From Streptomyces dysideae (GTDB lineage: Bacteria; Actinomycetota; Actinomycetes; Streptomycetales; Streptomycetaceae), in contig NZ_KQ949091.1 in NCBI RefSeq assembly GCF_001514305.1, forward strand, positions 148,595-212,594: a stretch of DNA of 64,000 bases, given 5' to 3'. The notes under the pieces are model-generated. The model did not search any database. It saw only the letters and a program-made list of their open reading frames with translations, and was not told where the DNA came from. Shown piece by piece: positions 7,776 to 17,038 of this stretch (positions are counted from its first letter, which is position 1; the number at the start of each line of letters is the position of its first letter). The translations under genes and the position numbers were made by a program.

Positions 7776-8804
7776 TCATCCGGCGAGGGGGACCGGCCCT
7801 TTCCGGCGACACCACGTCTCTGTCAACGCATGGCAGTTGGGGCACAGGTATCGCAGATTCTCGCGACGGTTGTCGCGCCACTCCCCGTTGACATGGTCGA
7901 TCTGCAAGGTGATCGGCTGCCCCAGCCACTCGCCCTTGTTGCCGCAGGTCTCACACGCATAGGGCACCCCGGTCTCGGTCAGTGCACGGTGAAGTTGAGT
8001 CCTGTTGGTCCGCCCGGCGTGATCGGGGAGTACGACGAGAACTCGGTGGGCGGTGGGTGCGGGCGCCGGACGTTCCGGCCGTCCCCATGCCCTGCGTGTG
8101 AAGTGGCTCGTGTCGAGGCCGAGTCGAGCCGCCGCTCGCCGGACCCGCCGGTGATTGGTGTCGTTGACGTCCAGGCCGAGACCGCGCATCACATCGGCGT
8201 AGCTGGCGGAGTGCCGTACGAGGTCGCGGAGTCTGTCCTCGGGGATCGATACGCGCTGGTGCGAGAAGTGCCTTGTGTCGATGTGTCGGGCGCGCAGCAT
8301 GTGGCTGAGGGTTGCGCGCGAGCGGCTGTCGTCCGGTACACCCGGTGTGCGAGCCACGCCGCGCACACTGGTCGCCGTTGCTGCGGCTGCCCTGAGTTCT
8401 TCAGTGGTGAAGGGCAGGTCCAGTTCGGTCCTGTTGATGCCGGGGAAGTGGCTGATGTCGATACCTGCTGCGTGGATGCGGCGGCGGATGTGAGACAGAG
8501 TGCCGGTGGCTGGGGTGGCGCCCAGCTTCAGTGCCACTTCGCGCAGCGAGGACGACGAGGCGGCGGCTTCGGCAATGGCGGAGTCCGGGTACTTGCGCCA
8601 TGGACTGCGCTTGGCGAAGTGGCTTGTGTCGAGTCCATGCCCCGCCACTTTCTCCTGCAGTACGCGGCGTTGTCCTCCGCTTGTCCTGAGACCGAGCCGC
8701 CGCATCAGATCGGTCCAGTTGCGGGCCTCGGCGACAACCGGTGCGAGCTGATCCTTGCCGTACGAGTCCGTGGCGCTCGGTGCCGATTGCGGTGCGTTCT
8801 GCAT
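7776..8804 (-). CDS. HNH endonuclease with N-terminal repeat array
   Basis: A 342-residue protein. The C-terminus holds an HNH nuclease: CETCGNKGEW, IDHVNGEWRDNRRENLRYLCPNCH, with two CxxC zinc pairs. The first 230 residues contain four copies of a unit ending G(L/I)D(T/I)SHF, each preceded by a short helix-turn-helix-like segment, probably DNA-recognition repeats. It lies next to tRNA-Leu on the same strand. Stand-alone HNH proteins of this kind may be homing or defence nucleases; which one cannot be told. Confidence 0.75.
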   Translation of the reverse strand: MQNAPQSAPSATDSYGKDQLAPVVAEARNWTDLMRRLGLRTSGGQRRVLQEKVAGHGLDTSHFAKRSPWRKYPDSAIAEAAASSSSLREVALKLGATPATGTLSHIRRRIHAAGIDISHFPGINRTELDLPFTTEELRAAAATATSVRGVARTPGVPDDSRSRATLSHMLRARHIDTRHFSHQRVSIPEDRLRDLVRHSASYADVMRGLGLDVNDTNHRRVRRAAARLGLDTSHFTRRAWGRPERPAPAPTAHRVLVVLPDHAGRTNRTQLHRALTETGVPYACETCGNKGEWLGQPITLQIDHVNGEWRDNRRENLRYLCPNCHALTETWCRRKGPVPLAG

Positions 8805-8965
8805 GGACGTCCCCCTCCGTTTCCGGCCACACGTTCGTGGCCTCGTACGGAGTAACGAACCGCTGATCAGACAGTCACGCTCGACATGTAAAAGGGCTGA
8901 TAGATTGATGTTGATCAGTGAGGCCTTCCGGGCGTGGACGCTTGTCCGTTCGGGAGGCTTTTTTC

Positions 8966-9475
8966 ATGACCTCAGACCTCAAGCTGGCTATTCGCCCAGC
9001 CACCCCCGCCGATCGCCCCGCGCTCGAACGCCTATGGCTCATGTTCCGGCACGACATGTCCGAGTTCGGTGGTCAACTGCCCAATCCCGACGGCACGTTC
9101 AGGAGTGAGCGGCTGGAGGCTGCCTTCTCCGGGGACGTGGACTGGGCGGCGTATCTCGTCAGCCGTGGTGGGCATCCCGTCGGGTTTGCCCTTGTGCGGG
9201 GGCTCAGTGGGGCTACTCGCGTGCTCAACAGCTTCTTTGTCGTGCGAGGGGCTCGGCGGACCGGCGTCGGGATGCGCGCCGTCCGGGATGTCGTCGCCCG
9301 GCATCCGGGGCAGTGGACGATCGCTTTTCAGGACGACAACACCGGTGCCGTCCGCTTCTGGCGGCGCGTAGCCGAGGCGCTCGCTCCCGGTGACTGGACC
9401 GAGGAGCGCAGGTCGGTGCCGCAGCGGGCCGACCTGGCTCCTGATGTCTGGGTGTCGTTCGGATACCCGGGTTAG
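8966..9475 (+). CDS. GNAT family N-acetyltransferase
   Basis: A 169-residue protein with the GNAT pattern: IRPATPADRPALERL at the N-terminus, FFVVRGARRTGVGMRAV as the acetyl-CoA binding motif A, and AFQDDNTGAVRFWRR in motif B. GGGAGG lies upstream of the ATG at 8966, which was preferred over an earlier in-frame ATG. The substrate is unknown. Confidence 0.8.
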   Translation: MTSDLKLAIRPATPADRPALERLWLMFRHDMSEFGGQLPNPDGTFRSERLEAAFSGDVDWAAYLVSRGGHPVGFALVRGLSGATRVLNSFFVVRGARRTGVGMRAVRDVVARHPGQWTIAFQDDNTGAVRFWRRVAEALAPGDWTEERRSVPQRADLAPDVWVSFGYPG

Positions 9476-9939
9476 ATGCCCAGGTCCTTGATGATCTTCG
9501 TCACGTGTCCGGTTGCCCGGACGTTGTACAGGGCTCGCTCGACCTTGCCCTCCTCGTCAACGATCACCGTGGAGCGGATGACGCCCATGTAGGTCTTGCC
9601 GTAGTTCTTCTTCTCGCCGAAGGCGCCGTAGGCCTCAGTGACGGTCTTGTCAGGGTCGGCGAGGAGGGTGATCTTCAGGGATTCCTTGTCGCGGAACTTC
9701 GCCAGCTTCTCGGGCTGGTCGGGGGAGACGCCGATGACGTCGTAGCCCGCGCCGGCCAGGAGCTCGAGGTTGTCCGTGAAGTCGCAGGCCTGCTTCGTGC
9801 AGCCGGGGGTCAGGGCCGCCGGGTAGAAGTAGACGATGACCTTGCGGCCCTTGTGGTCCGACAGGGAGACGTCTTTGCCGTCGGCGTCGGGGAGGGTGAA
9901 GGCGGGGGCGGTGTCGCCGGGCTGGAGTCGCTCGCTCAT
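9472..9939 (-). CDS. bcp: Thioredoxin-dependent thiol peroxidase (Bcp/PrxQ)
   Basis: A 155-residue peroxiredoxin. Peroxidatic Cys47 and resolving Cys52 form the CxxxxC pattern in TPGCTKQACDF typical of Bcp/PrxQ. It reduces hydrogen peroxide and organic peroxides using thioredoxin. The ATG at 9939 was chosen at MSERLQPGD, the usual start. Its 3' end overlaps the convergent GNAT gene by four bases. Confidence 0.93.
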   Translation of the reverse strand: MSERLQPGDTAPAFTLPDADGKDVSLSDHKGRKVIVYFYPAALTPGCTKQACDFTDNLELLAGAGYDVIGVSPDQPEKLAKFRDKESLKITLLADPDKTVTEAYGAFGEKKNYGKTYMGVIRSTVIVDEEGKVERALYNVRATGHVTKIIKDLGI

Positions 9940-10045
9940 CGATCCAGCGTAACGGGGGGTCCTGACAGTGCGGAGGCGGGCGGAGCTGACAGACTGTTCG
10001 GCGACAGGCATGCGACAGGCAGCAGCGGACTTCGGAGGCCTTACG

Positions 10046-10375
10046 GTGGCGGACACGTCGGACACCAGAACCCCGGCGCAGATCGAGGCGGACATCCAGC
10101 GCCGCCGCGACGTGCTGGCCGAGACGCTCGACGAGATAGGGGTGCGGGTGCATCCCAAGACGATCGTCGGTGATGCCAAGGCCAAGGTCGCGTCCAACAT
10201 CGATCACACGCTCGGGCGGGCCTACGTCGGGGTCAACCGCGCCGTGAGCCAGGTGAAGGCCCGGTTCGTCGACGACGAGGGCGCGCCCCGGCTGGAGCGG
10301 ATCGTGCCCGTCGCCCTGGTGGTGGTCGGTGTGGTCGGGCTGCTCGCTGTGGGTGCCCGGCGTCGCAAGCGCTGA
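10046..10375 (+). CDS. DUF3618 small membrane protein
   Basis: A 109-residue protein from a GTG start with GGAGG seven bases upstream. The N-terminal TPAQIEADIQRRRDVLAETLDEI is the DUF3618 signature, an amphipathic helix. One transmembrane helix (PVALVVVGVVGLLAVGA) lies near the C-terminus, followed by RRRKR. DUF3618 proteins are envelope proteins of unknown function. Confidence 0.8.
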   Translation: MADTSDTRTPAQIEADIQRRRDVLAETLDEIGVRVHPKTIVGDAKAKVASNIDHTLGRAYVGVNRAVSQVKARFVDDEGAPRLERIVPVALVVVGVVGLLAVGARRRKR

Positions 10376-10418
10376 CCCGGCGGCGTACGCAGGCGGTAAA
10401 GGCAGGTAGGTTCGAGGC

Positions 10419-10775
10419 GTGAGCGCCAACAGAAACGAGCAGAGCACCCAGCACGACAAGCTGCCCATCCGGATGCTGCACGACCGTGTACTCGTGCGGC
10501 AGGACACCAGCGAGGGCGAGCGGCGTTCGGGCGGTGGCATTCTGATTCCGGCCACGGCGGCCGTGGGCCGTCGGCTGGCCTGGGCCGAGGTCGTCGCCGT
10601 GGGGCAGAACGTACGGACCGTGGAGCCGGGCGACCGGGTCCTCTACGACCCGGAGGACCGCGCCGAGGTCGAGGTGCGGGGCGTCCCCTACGTGCTCATG
10701 CGCGAGCGTGATCTGCACGCCGTGGCCGCGGACCGGTTCGAGGGGTCCGAGGACTCGACGGGGCTGTACCTGTAG
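10419..10775 (+). CDS. GroES-like co-chaperonin family protein
   Basis: A 118-residue Cpn10-fold protein with IRMLHDRVLVRQD, the mobile-loop region GERRSGGGILIPATA, and GDRVLYDPEDRAEV. No groEL lies next to it, so this is a stand-alone paralog and not the main groES. It starts at a GTG. Confidence 0.8.
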   Translation: MSANRNEQSTQHDKLPIRMLHDRVLVRQDTSEGERRSGGGILIPATAAVGRRLAWAEVVAVGQNVRTVEPGDRVLYDPEDRAEVEVRGVPYVLMRERDLHAVAADRFEGSEDSTGLYL

Positions 10776-10812
10776 ATGTACCTGTAGAACAACGTGGGAC
10801 GACGGCTGGACA

Positions 10813-10847
10813 GGGCTGGTGACGATCATCGTCACCAGCCCTTTTTT
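10813..10847. terminator. Rho-independent terminator, 14-bp stem and T6
   Basis: GGGCTGGTGACGAT and its complement form a perfect stem with a one-base centre, followed by TTTTTT. It separates the GroES-like gene from the convergent penicillin-binding protein gene. Confidence 0.85.
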
Positions 10848-10887
10848 CGTGCCCGGAGGGTCCAGAGGGTCAGGAGAGCCCGGAGGG

Positions 10888-13317
10888 TTACTCTCTGCGG
10901 GCTGTGAACAGCGGGCCGCCGGCGGTTCCTGTCGTGCCGCCTGGCGTGCCTCCGGTGGTTCCGTCGGTCGTGCCTCCGGTGGTGGTGCCGCCGTCCGACG
11001 TGCCGCCGGTGGTCGTGTCTCCTGTCGTGCCTCCGGTGGTGGTGCCGCCGTCGGTCGTCGTGCCGCCGTCGGTGGTGCCCCCGGTCGTGGTGCCGCCGTC
11101 CGTCGTGCCGCCGTCCGTCGTGCCGCCGGTCGTGGGGTCGCCCGTCGTGCCGCCGTCGGTCTGGCCCTCGGTCTGGCCCTGGGGCGTGCCCTCGGTGTCC
11201 TCGCCGCCGGTGGTGGTGCCGCCGTCGGTCGGGTCGCCGGTGCCGGGGTCCTGGGACGGCTGGGCCGGCGGGAGCTGGATCTCGTCGGCGCCCTCCTGGA
11301 GTTCCAGGTCGAAGTCGGTGACCGGCTGGCCCTTCAGGGCGTCCTTGGTGAACTGGGCCCAGATCTCGGTCGGTGCACCGCCGCCGTTGATGCGGGGCAG
11401 GCCCATCACGTTGTACAGGGACTTGTGGGCGGCGGTGTCCGGGTCCTGGCCCATCACGGCGACGACGGTCGCGAGTTCCGGGGTGTAGCCGGCGAACCAG
11501 GCGGCGGTGTCCTCCTCCGCCGTACCGGTCTTGCCGGCCGCAGGGCGGCCCGCGGCCTGGGCGGCGGTGGCGGTGCCCTGCTCGACCACGCTCTGCAGCA
11601 CGGACGTCGTGGTGTCGGCGGCCTCGCGGCTGATGACCTGGGAGGTCTTGCGCTTGGGCAGCTCCATGACGTCGGCGCCGTCCTTGGTGATCTTCTCGAC
11701 CATCGTGTACGTGCCGTGCTTGCCGTGGTTGGCGAGGGTCGCGTACGCCTCCGCCATGTCGAGGACGCTGGCGGTGGCGGTGCCCAGCGCGATCGACGGG
11801 TACGGCTGGAGGTCGGGGGTGTCGGAGGGCAGGCCGAGCTTGATGGCCGTCTCCTTGACCTTCTCGGGGCCGACGTCGACGGCCAGTTGCGCGTACACCG
11901 AGTTGACGGACTTGTCGGTGGCGCTGCGGACGGTGATGTCGCCGTAGGAGACCTGGTCCTCGTTCTCGGGGTCGTAGGTCTCGCCGGTCCAGCCCTCCAC
12001 GGGGCGCTTGTTGGTGCCGTCGTAGTAGGTGTTCGGGGTGATCGTGCGGCCGTCCTGGGTGGTGGAGCCGTTCTCCACGGCCGTGGTGAACACGAAGGGC
12101 TTGAAGGTGGAGCCGACCTGGAAGTCCCGGCGGGCGGCGTTGGGGGTGTACTGCTTGACGTAGTCGATGCCGTTGTACATCGCGACGACCTTGCCGGTCT
12201 TCGGGTCGACGGCGGCGCCGCCCGCGCGAACGTATGTGTCGACCTTGCGGTTCTTCTTGTCGAGCTTGTCCATCAGTTGGTCGTTGACGGCGTCGACGAA
12301 GGCGTCCTGCTTGTCCTTCTGCAGGGTGGTGGTGATGCGGTAGCCGCCCGCGTCGAGATCGTCCTTGTCCACGATCCGGTTCTTGGTGAGGTAGTCCTTC
12401 ACGATCTGGACGAGGTAACCGCGCTGCCCGGACAGGCTGGTGGAGACCGTGGCCTCCTTCGGCGTCGCGAACTTCGTGCCGTCCCGCTCGGCCTGGCTGA
12501 GCCAGCCCTCCGTGATCATGCCGTCCAGGACGTAGCTCCAGCGGGCTTCGGCGGCGGCCTTGTTCTCCGGGTGGGCGACGACGTCGTACTCGCTGGGCGC
12601 GTTGAGGAGGGCGGCGAGGTAGGCGCCCTGGGCCGCCGTCAGGTCCTTGGCGTCGATGCCGTAGTAGGCCTGGGCGGCGGCCTGGATGCCGTAGGCGTTG
12701 CGGCCGAAGTAGCTGGTGTTGAGGTAGCCCTCGAGGATCTTGTCCTTGGACTGACTGCGGTCCAGCTTGATCGAGATGAAGAACTCCTTCACCTTTCGGG
12801 TGACGGTCTGCTCCTGCGCCAGGTAGTAGTTCTTCACGTACTGCTGGGTGATCGTCGAGCCGGACTGCTTGCCCTTGCCGGTCGCGGTGTTCCACCCGGC
12901 GCGCAGCATCGCCTTGGGGTCGATCGCGGACTCGGTGTAGAAGTCGCGGTCCTCGGCGGCCAGTACGGCGTGCTGGGCGTCCTGGGAGACCTGTGCGAGC
13001 GTGACGTTCTCCCGGTTGACCTCGCCGTCCCGGGCGAGCTGGCTGCCGTCGGCGTACAGGTAGACGTTGCTCTGCTTGGTGGCGAGTGCGTTGGCCGGCG
13101 GGATCTTGACCATGGAGTAGCCGAGGTAGAACAGGCCGATCAGCAGCAGGGTGCCGACGAGGAAGGTGCCGAGCACTGTCCGCCAGGTCGGGAGGATCCG
13201 GCGCCATCCGGTGCGCCTGGGCCGCCGGGGTTTCTGGCCGCCCGGCTCGGGAGCCGCCTCCGGCTCTCTGGGTGCCGAGCCCTGGTTCGGCTGCGGCTGC
13301 TGCGGCTCGTCGCTCAT
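10888..13317 (-). CDS. Class A penicillin-binding protein with Thr/Gly-rich tail
   Basis: An 809-residue bifunctional peptidoglycan synthase. After a Pro-rich cytoplasmic tail comes one transmembrane helix (VLGTFLVGTLLLIGLFY). The glycosyltransferase domain has the catalytic Glu in AAEDRDFY and GGSTITQQ-like SGSTITQQYVKN. The transpeptidase has STFK, SVN and KTGT motifs. The last 110 residues are a low-complexity GGTTDGGTT array that should pass through the wall. The ATG at 13317 is preferred; a GTG nine bases upstream is possible. Divergent from the ABC permease operon. Confidence 0.9.
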   Translation of the reverse strand: MSDEPQQPQPNQGSAPREPEAAPEPGGQKPRRPRRTGWRRILPTWRTVLGTFLVGTLLLIGLFYLGYSMVKIPPANALATKQSNVYLYADGSQLARDGEVNRENVTLAQVSQDAQHAVLAAEDRDFYTESAIDPKAMLRAGWNTATGKGKQSGSTITQQYVKNYYLAQEQTVTRKVKEFFISIKLDRSQSKDKILEGYLNTSYFGRNAYGIQAAAQAYYGIDAKDLTAAQGAYLAALLNAPSEYDVVAHPENKAAAEARWSYVLDGMITEGWLSQAERDGTKFATPKEATVSTSLSGQRGYLVQIVKDYLTKNRIVDKDDLDAGGYRITTTLQKDKQDAFVDAVNDQLMDKLDKKNRKVDTYVRAGGAAVDPKTGKVVAMYNGIDYVKQYTPNAARRDFQVGSTFKPFVFTTAVENGSTTQDGRTITPNTYYDGTNKRPVEGWTGETYDPENEDQVSYGDITVRSATDKSVNSVYAQLAVDVGPEKVKETAIKLGLPSDTPDLQPYPSIALGTATASVLDMAEAYATLANHGKHGTYTMVEKITKDGADVMELPKRKTSQVISREAADTTTSVLQSVVEQGTATAAQAAGRPAAGKTGTAEEDTAAWFAGYTPELATVVAVMGQDPDTAAHKSLYNVMGLPRINGGGAPTEIWAQFTKDALKGQPVTDFDLELQEGADEIQLPPAQPSQDPGTGDPTDGGTTTGGEDTEGTPQGQTEGQTDGGTTGDPTTGGTTDGGTTDGGTTTGGTTDGGTTTDGGTTTGGTTGDTTTGGTSDGGTTTGGTTDGTTGGTPGGTTGTAGGPLFTARRE

Positions 13318-13530
13318 GTCGTGCACGGACTCCTGTTTCGCCTCGTACGTTCCCGTACGCCTCGTTACGCCTCGTTACGCCTTCTGCGCCCCCTCTTGAA
13401 GACTCTCGCACCAAGCGTTCCGTTCCCGGATTCCGGCGCGCGCTCGGCCGGAAATCCCGTGGCAGGCCGGATCACTGGAGGACTAGGCTCCTCCGCTTCG
13501 GTGTCTGCGCGGGTGAGGAGGGCTGTGGAT

Positions 13531-14331
13531 GTGGGCTCGGGACGGTTGTACCTGGCCGTCGCGGCGGGGGGATTCAGAAGGTACGCGACGTATCGCGCCG
13601 CCACGGCCGCCGGAGTGTTCACCAACACCGTTTTCGGCCTGATCCTCGTCTACACCTATCTGGCGCTGTGGGATGAGAGACCCCACTTGGGAGGGTACGA
13701 CCAGGCGCAGGCCGTCACCTATGTGTGGCTGGGTCAGGCCTTGTACTCGACGCTGGCGATCCAGGGAGGCGGCGTCGAGAGGGATCTGATGGCCCGTATC
13801 GGCACGGGTGGGATCGCGGTCGATCTGTACCGGCCTGCCGATCTCCAACTGTGGTGGCTGGCGAGCGACTTGGGGCGGGCGCTGTTCCAGATGCTGGGGC
13901 GGGGGGTGATCCCGTTCGTGTTCGGTGCGCTGTTCTTCCCGATGGCGTTGCCGGGGGATGTCACCACCTGGGGGGCGTTCTTGGTCGCGCTCCTGCTGGC
14001 GATGGTGGTCAGCTTCGGGATCCGCTATCTGGTGGCTCTGAGCGTGTTCTGGCTCATGGACGGCACGGGTGTCTCGCAGGCGCTGATGGTCACGGGGGTC
14101 TTCTGCTCGGGCATGACGCTGCCGCTGAACGCCTTCCCGGGCGCGCTCGGTGACGTCGTCCAGGCGCTGCCGTGGGCGGCGCAGCTGCAGATGCCGGCGG
14201 ATGTGCTGATGGGGGAGACCGACCCGCTCGGGGCGTACGCCTTCCAGGCGGTGTGGGCGGTGGTGCTGCTGGCGGCGGGGCGGCTGGTGCAGTCGGCGGC
14301 GACGCGGCGGGTGGTGGTGCAGGGTGGCTGA
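13531..14331 (+). CDS. ABC-2 type permease, first subunit
   Basis: About 266 residues with six hydrophobic segments, of the ABC-2 family found in daunorubicin-type exporters. The GTG at 13531 has GGAGG nine bases upstream; GTGs at 13501 and 13525 are alternatives. It overlaps the next permease by eight bases, so the two are translationally coupled. The partner ATPase gene downstream is split by the integrated element, leaving this permease without an intact ATPase in this arrangement. Confidence 0.8.
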   Translation: MGSGRLYLAVAAGGFRRYATYRAATAAGVFTNTVFGLILVYTYLALWDERPHLGGYDQAQAVTYVWLGQALYSTLAIQGGGVERDLMARIGTGGIAVDLYRPADLQLWWLASDLGRALFQMLGRGVIPFVFGALFFPMALPGDVTTWGAFLVALLLAMVVSFGIRYLVALSVFWLMDGTGVSQALMVTGVFCSGMTLPLNAFPGALGDVVQALPWAAQLQMPADVLMGETDPLGAYAFQAVWAVVLLAAGRLVQSAATRRVVVQGG

Positions 14332-15181
14332 GATCTCCAGGCTGGTGGGGTCGTCCAGGCCGGTGGGGTCGTCGAGGGCCAGGGACGGCCTGCGGACCTA
14401 CGGGCTGATCGCCGGGATGTGGATCCGGTCCACGATGGCCTACCGCACGTCCTTCGTCATCACGGTGTTCGGGAACCTGCTGCTGACCGGGCTGGACTTT
14501 GTCGCGATCCTGCTGATGTTCTCGCAGGTCGACTCGCTCGGCGGCTGGACGTTGCCCGAGGTCGCGTTCCTGTACGGGCTGTCCGCGACGGCGTTCGGGT
14601 TCGCGGACCTGGTGCTCGGCTCGATGGATGTGCTGGGCGGCCGGATCCGGGACGGTTCGTTCGACACGCTGCTCGTGCGGCCGGCTCCGGTGCTCGCCCA
14701 GGTCGGCGCGGACCGCTTCGCGCTGCGCCGGCTGGGCCGGATCACGCAGGGTGTGCTGGTGCTGGGCTGGGCGCTGGTGGCGGTCGACGTCGAGTGGACC
14801 GTGCCGAAGGTGCTGCTGGTGCCGGTGGTGCTGGTCAGTGGTGCGGTGATCTTCGGTGCGCTGTTCGTGGCGGGTGCGGCCTTCCAGTTCGTGGCGCAGG
14901 ATGCCGCCGAGGTGCAGAACGCGTTCACGTACGGGGGCAACACGCTGCTGCACTATCCGCCGACCGTGTTCGGGAAGGACCTGGTGCGCGGGGCGACGTT
15001 CGTCCTGCCGCTCGCCTTCGTCAACTGGGTGCCCGCGGCGTACGTGTTGGAGCGGCCGTATCCGACAGCGCTGCCGGAGTGGGCGGCGTTCGCGCCGCCG
15101 CTGGTGGCGGTGGGGTGCTGTGCGCTGGCCGGGCTGGCGTGGCGGGCGGGGCTGCGGTCGTATCGGAGTACGGGGAGCTGA
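14324..15181 (+). CDS. ABC-2 type permease, second subunit
   Basis: A 285-residue polytopic membrane protein, similar in topology to the first permease, with the conserved cytoplasmic segment DGSFDTLLVRPAPVLAQ. Two unlike ABC-2 permeases followed by one ATPase is the common actinobacterial layout for this exporter type. The substrate is unknown. Its stop lies nine bases before the ATG of the ATPase fragment. Confidence 0.8.
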   Translation: MAEISRLVGSSRPVGSSRARDGLRTYGLIAGMWIRSTMAYRTSFVITVFGNLLLTGLDFVAILLMFSQVDSLGGWTLPEVAFLYGLSATAFGFADLVLGSMDVLGGRIRDGSFDTLLVRPAPVLAQVGADRFALRRLGRITQGVLVLGWALVAVDVEWTVPKVLLVPVVLVSGAVIFGALFVAGAAFQFVAQDAAEVQNAFTYGGNTLLHYPPTVFGKDLVRGATFVLPLAFVNWVPAAYVLERPYPTALPEWAAFAPPLVAVGCCALAGLAWRAGLRSYRSTGS

Positions 15182-15190
15182 GGGGTATTG

Positions 15191-15488
15191 ATGGACGCCG
15201 GGTTCATTGACGTCGAGGGCGTCGAGAAGGTCTTCGACGTGCGCAGGAAGACCGGGTTCCTGAAACGGGAGCGGCGGCAGGTGCGGGCGGTCGACTCGAT
15301 CTCGTTCCGTGTGGCGCGGGGCGAGATGGTCGGGTACATCGGGCCGAACGGCGCGGGCAAGTCGACGACGATCAAGATGCTGACGGGGATCCTGACGCCG
15401 AGCGGTGGCCGCCTGCGGGTGGCGGGTATCGACCCGTCGCGGGAGCGGACGCGGCTGGTGCATCGGATCGGGGTGGTGTTCGGGCAGC
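15191..15488 (+). pseudogene. ABC exporter ATPase, N-terminal part, cut by the integrated element
   Basis: The first 99 codons of a DrrA-like ATPase. Walker A GPNGAGKST is at residues 51-59. Native sequence stops at FGQ within the 8-bp repeat CGGGCAGC; translation then runs 15 codons into element DNA and stops at 15535. The rest, including the signature and Walker B motifs, is at 41817-42544. Joined, the two parts give one frame of 341 residues, the normal length. As integrated, the protein must be non-functional. Confidence 0.92.
15481..15488 (+). repeat. attL core repeat of the integrated element
   Basis: CGGGCAGC is identical to 41809-41816. It marks the left junction between the ATPase gene and foreign DNA, and deletion of one copy plus the intervening DNA restores the ATPase frame. 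Confidence 0.85.
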
Positions 15489-15684
15489 ACTACCACGAAC
15501 GATGCGCTGGACAAGTCCAGTGTATCGGCCGGTAGGCCCCTGTCGGCAGACTCCGCCAGAGAGGGCAAAACCGCAGCTCAGAGCCCCTGTCGCGCGTCAG
15601 TCGCCCCCGTGCCTTGAACCACCAGGAGCAGCCCAGACGGCCGCAGGGAAGTGCGGCCGATCTAACCGGACGATCTTGCAGGCA

Positions 15685-15720
15685 AAGAGCGCCCGACCAC
15701 GGGGAAGGTCGGGCGCTCTT
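15685..15720 (-). terminator. Terminator of the DUF397 operon
   Basis: AAGAGCGCCCGACC pairs with GGTCGGGCGCTCTT. It lies 20 bases beyond the DUF397 stop, near the left end of the element. Confidence 0.75.
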
Positions 15721-15740
15721 TGGTTCGGGGAGTGTAGCGG

Positions 15741-15962
15741 CTATGCCTGTCCGAACTCACCAGCACGCGCACCCGCGACGAACGCGCCGAACTCCTCGGC
15801 CGAGAACGTCAGCATGGGCCCGCTTGGGTTCTTGCTGTCACGCAGCGCCCGACCACCGCCGGGCAGAGCGGCAACCTCAACACAGTTGCCGTTGTTACCG
15901 GAGTACGAGGACTTGACCCACTCCAACCCGCAAGCCGAAGCGGTTTCGATGTATGGCTTCAT
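15741..15962 (-). CDS. DUF397 protein
   Basis: A 73-residue protein with WVKSSYSGNNGNCVEVA and RDSKNPSGPMLTFSAEEF, the DUF397 signature. It overlaps the upstream XRE regulator by four bases. Such pairs (WhiJ-like regulator with a small DUF397 partner) occur many times in Streptomyces; some have been described as toxin-antitoxin-like or as development regulators. Its place at the very end of a mobile element suggests a maintenance role, which is an inference. Confidence 0.9.
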   Translation of the reverse strand: MKPYIETASACGLEWVKSSYSGNNGNCVEVAALPGGGRALRDSKNPSGPMLTFSAEEFGAFVAGARAGEFGQA

Positions 15963-16828
15963 CGGCCTTGTTCCATTTCCTTAAGGGCGTCCGTGATGAG
16001 CGCCCGGGACTTGCTGACGTTGGCCGCCGCCATGTTCAGGCGGCGGAAGAGTGTGGTGTAGGTCTCGACGTCGGCCGCCTCCTCGTAGTAGAGGGTGCTG
16101 GTCGGTGACTCGGTGTACACAACGTCGGTTTCCGCCGAGGTCGGGAAGCTCATGATCACAAACGGCCCGAAGAGGCAGGCGTTCATGGGGTCTTCGCGCG
16201 GCAGGATCTGAAGCTCGATGTTCTGCTTCCTACTGTCCGCGATCAGAGCCTCAAGCTGGGCCTTCATCACGTCGCGACTGCCGACCTGGTGGTACAGCAC
16301 GTTCTCGGCGACGATGACCCACAGTTGCAGCGGGCTGTCCCTGGTCAGGATGCTTTTCCGCTCCCGCCGCACGTTGATCTGCGCTTCTACCCGCTCCTTG
16401 CCCGCATCGGGGGCTTGCAAGCGGATCAGTGCTTCCGTGTACTCCGGGGTTTGCAACAGGCCGGGCACCAAGTTGGTCTCGACGTTGTACAGCTCCGAGG
16501 CGTCCCACTCCACAGCGGCGTAGGCCGCGTACGCCGGATCGACCACGCTCAGGTACCGGCTCCACCATCCCTTTTGCTTGGCCTCGCGCGACAGCTTCTC
16601 GATCGCGTTTCGCTCGGTGGGGTCGGTGACGTTGTACGCGTCCATCAACGCGCGGAGGTCGGGCAGGCGGATGCCGGACTGGGCGTTCTCGATCCGGCCG
16701 ACCTTGGACTCTGCCGATCCAAGCACCTTGGCCGCGTCGGCATGCGTCAGTCCGGCCGCTGCCCGCAACTCCTTGAGTGTGCGTGCGAGCCGCCTCTGAC
16801 GGAACGTCGGGTTGTTGTTGATCGGCAC
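15959..16828 (-). CDS. XRE regulator with DUF5753 domain
   Basis: A 289-residue protein. Residues about 10-70 form a Cro/CI helix-turn-helix (RTLKELRAAAGLTHADAAKVLG, SKVGRIENAQSG). The remainder is the DUF5753 domain, with VPGLLQTPEYTEALIRL and VIVAENVLYHQVGS as landmarks. Paired with the DUF397 gene in a four-base overlap. It probably binds the inverted repeat at 16911-16935 in the divergent promoter region. Confidence 0.9.
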   Translation of the reverse strand: MPINNNPTFRQRRLARTLKELRAAAGLTHADAAKVLGSAESKVGRIENAQSGIRLPDLRALMDAYNVTDPTERNAIEKLSREAKQKGWWSRYLSVVDPAYAAYAAVEWDASELYNVETNLVPGLLQTPEYTEALIRLQAPDAGKERVEAQINVRRERKSILTRDSPLQLWVIVAENVLYHQVGSRDVMKAQLEALIADSRKQNIELQILPREDPMNACLFGPFVIMSFPTSAETDVVYTESPTSTLYYEEAADVETYTTLFRRLNMAAANVSKSRALITDALKEMEQGR

Positions 16829-16910
16829 TGGTCGGCCGCCTTCCTACTACTTCTCCGCAGGTCAAGTGTGCCGCTCGCCGACTGTGAGGGCAACAAGCAT
16901 TCGACACCCT

Positions 16911-16935
16911 CCAAAGTAGGGACTTGACACTTTGG
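16911..16935. promoter_or_regulatory. Inverted repeat in the divergent promoter region
   Basis: CCAAAGT and ACTTTGG are perfect inverted repeats eleven bases apart, and a TTGACA -35-like hexamer (16924-16929) lies between and into the right arm. A candidate operator for the XRE/DUF5753 regulator. Confidence 0.5.
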
Positions 16936-17038
16936 GGCAACTACCGTGCACAGTACCTACTGTGACGGTGTGTCTGCTCGGGTGGCCCTAGGCCCCTCGC
17001 ACCACCAGAGGCACTGGACCCGTACGAGGGGACCGAGT

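Noticed and set aside
11000..11250. Regular GT-rich repeats that look like a tandem array
   Set aside because: They encode the Thr/Gly-rich tail of the penicillin-binding protein. There are no unique spacers, so this is not a CRISPR array.
10708..13500. A very long plus-strand frame running into the first ABC permease
   Set aside because: It is antisense to the penicillin-binding protein, whose motifs are all intact. The real permease begins near 13531 with its own RBS.
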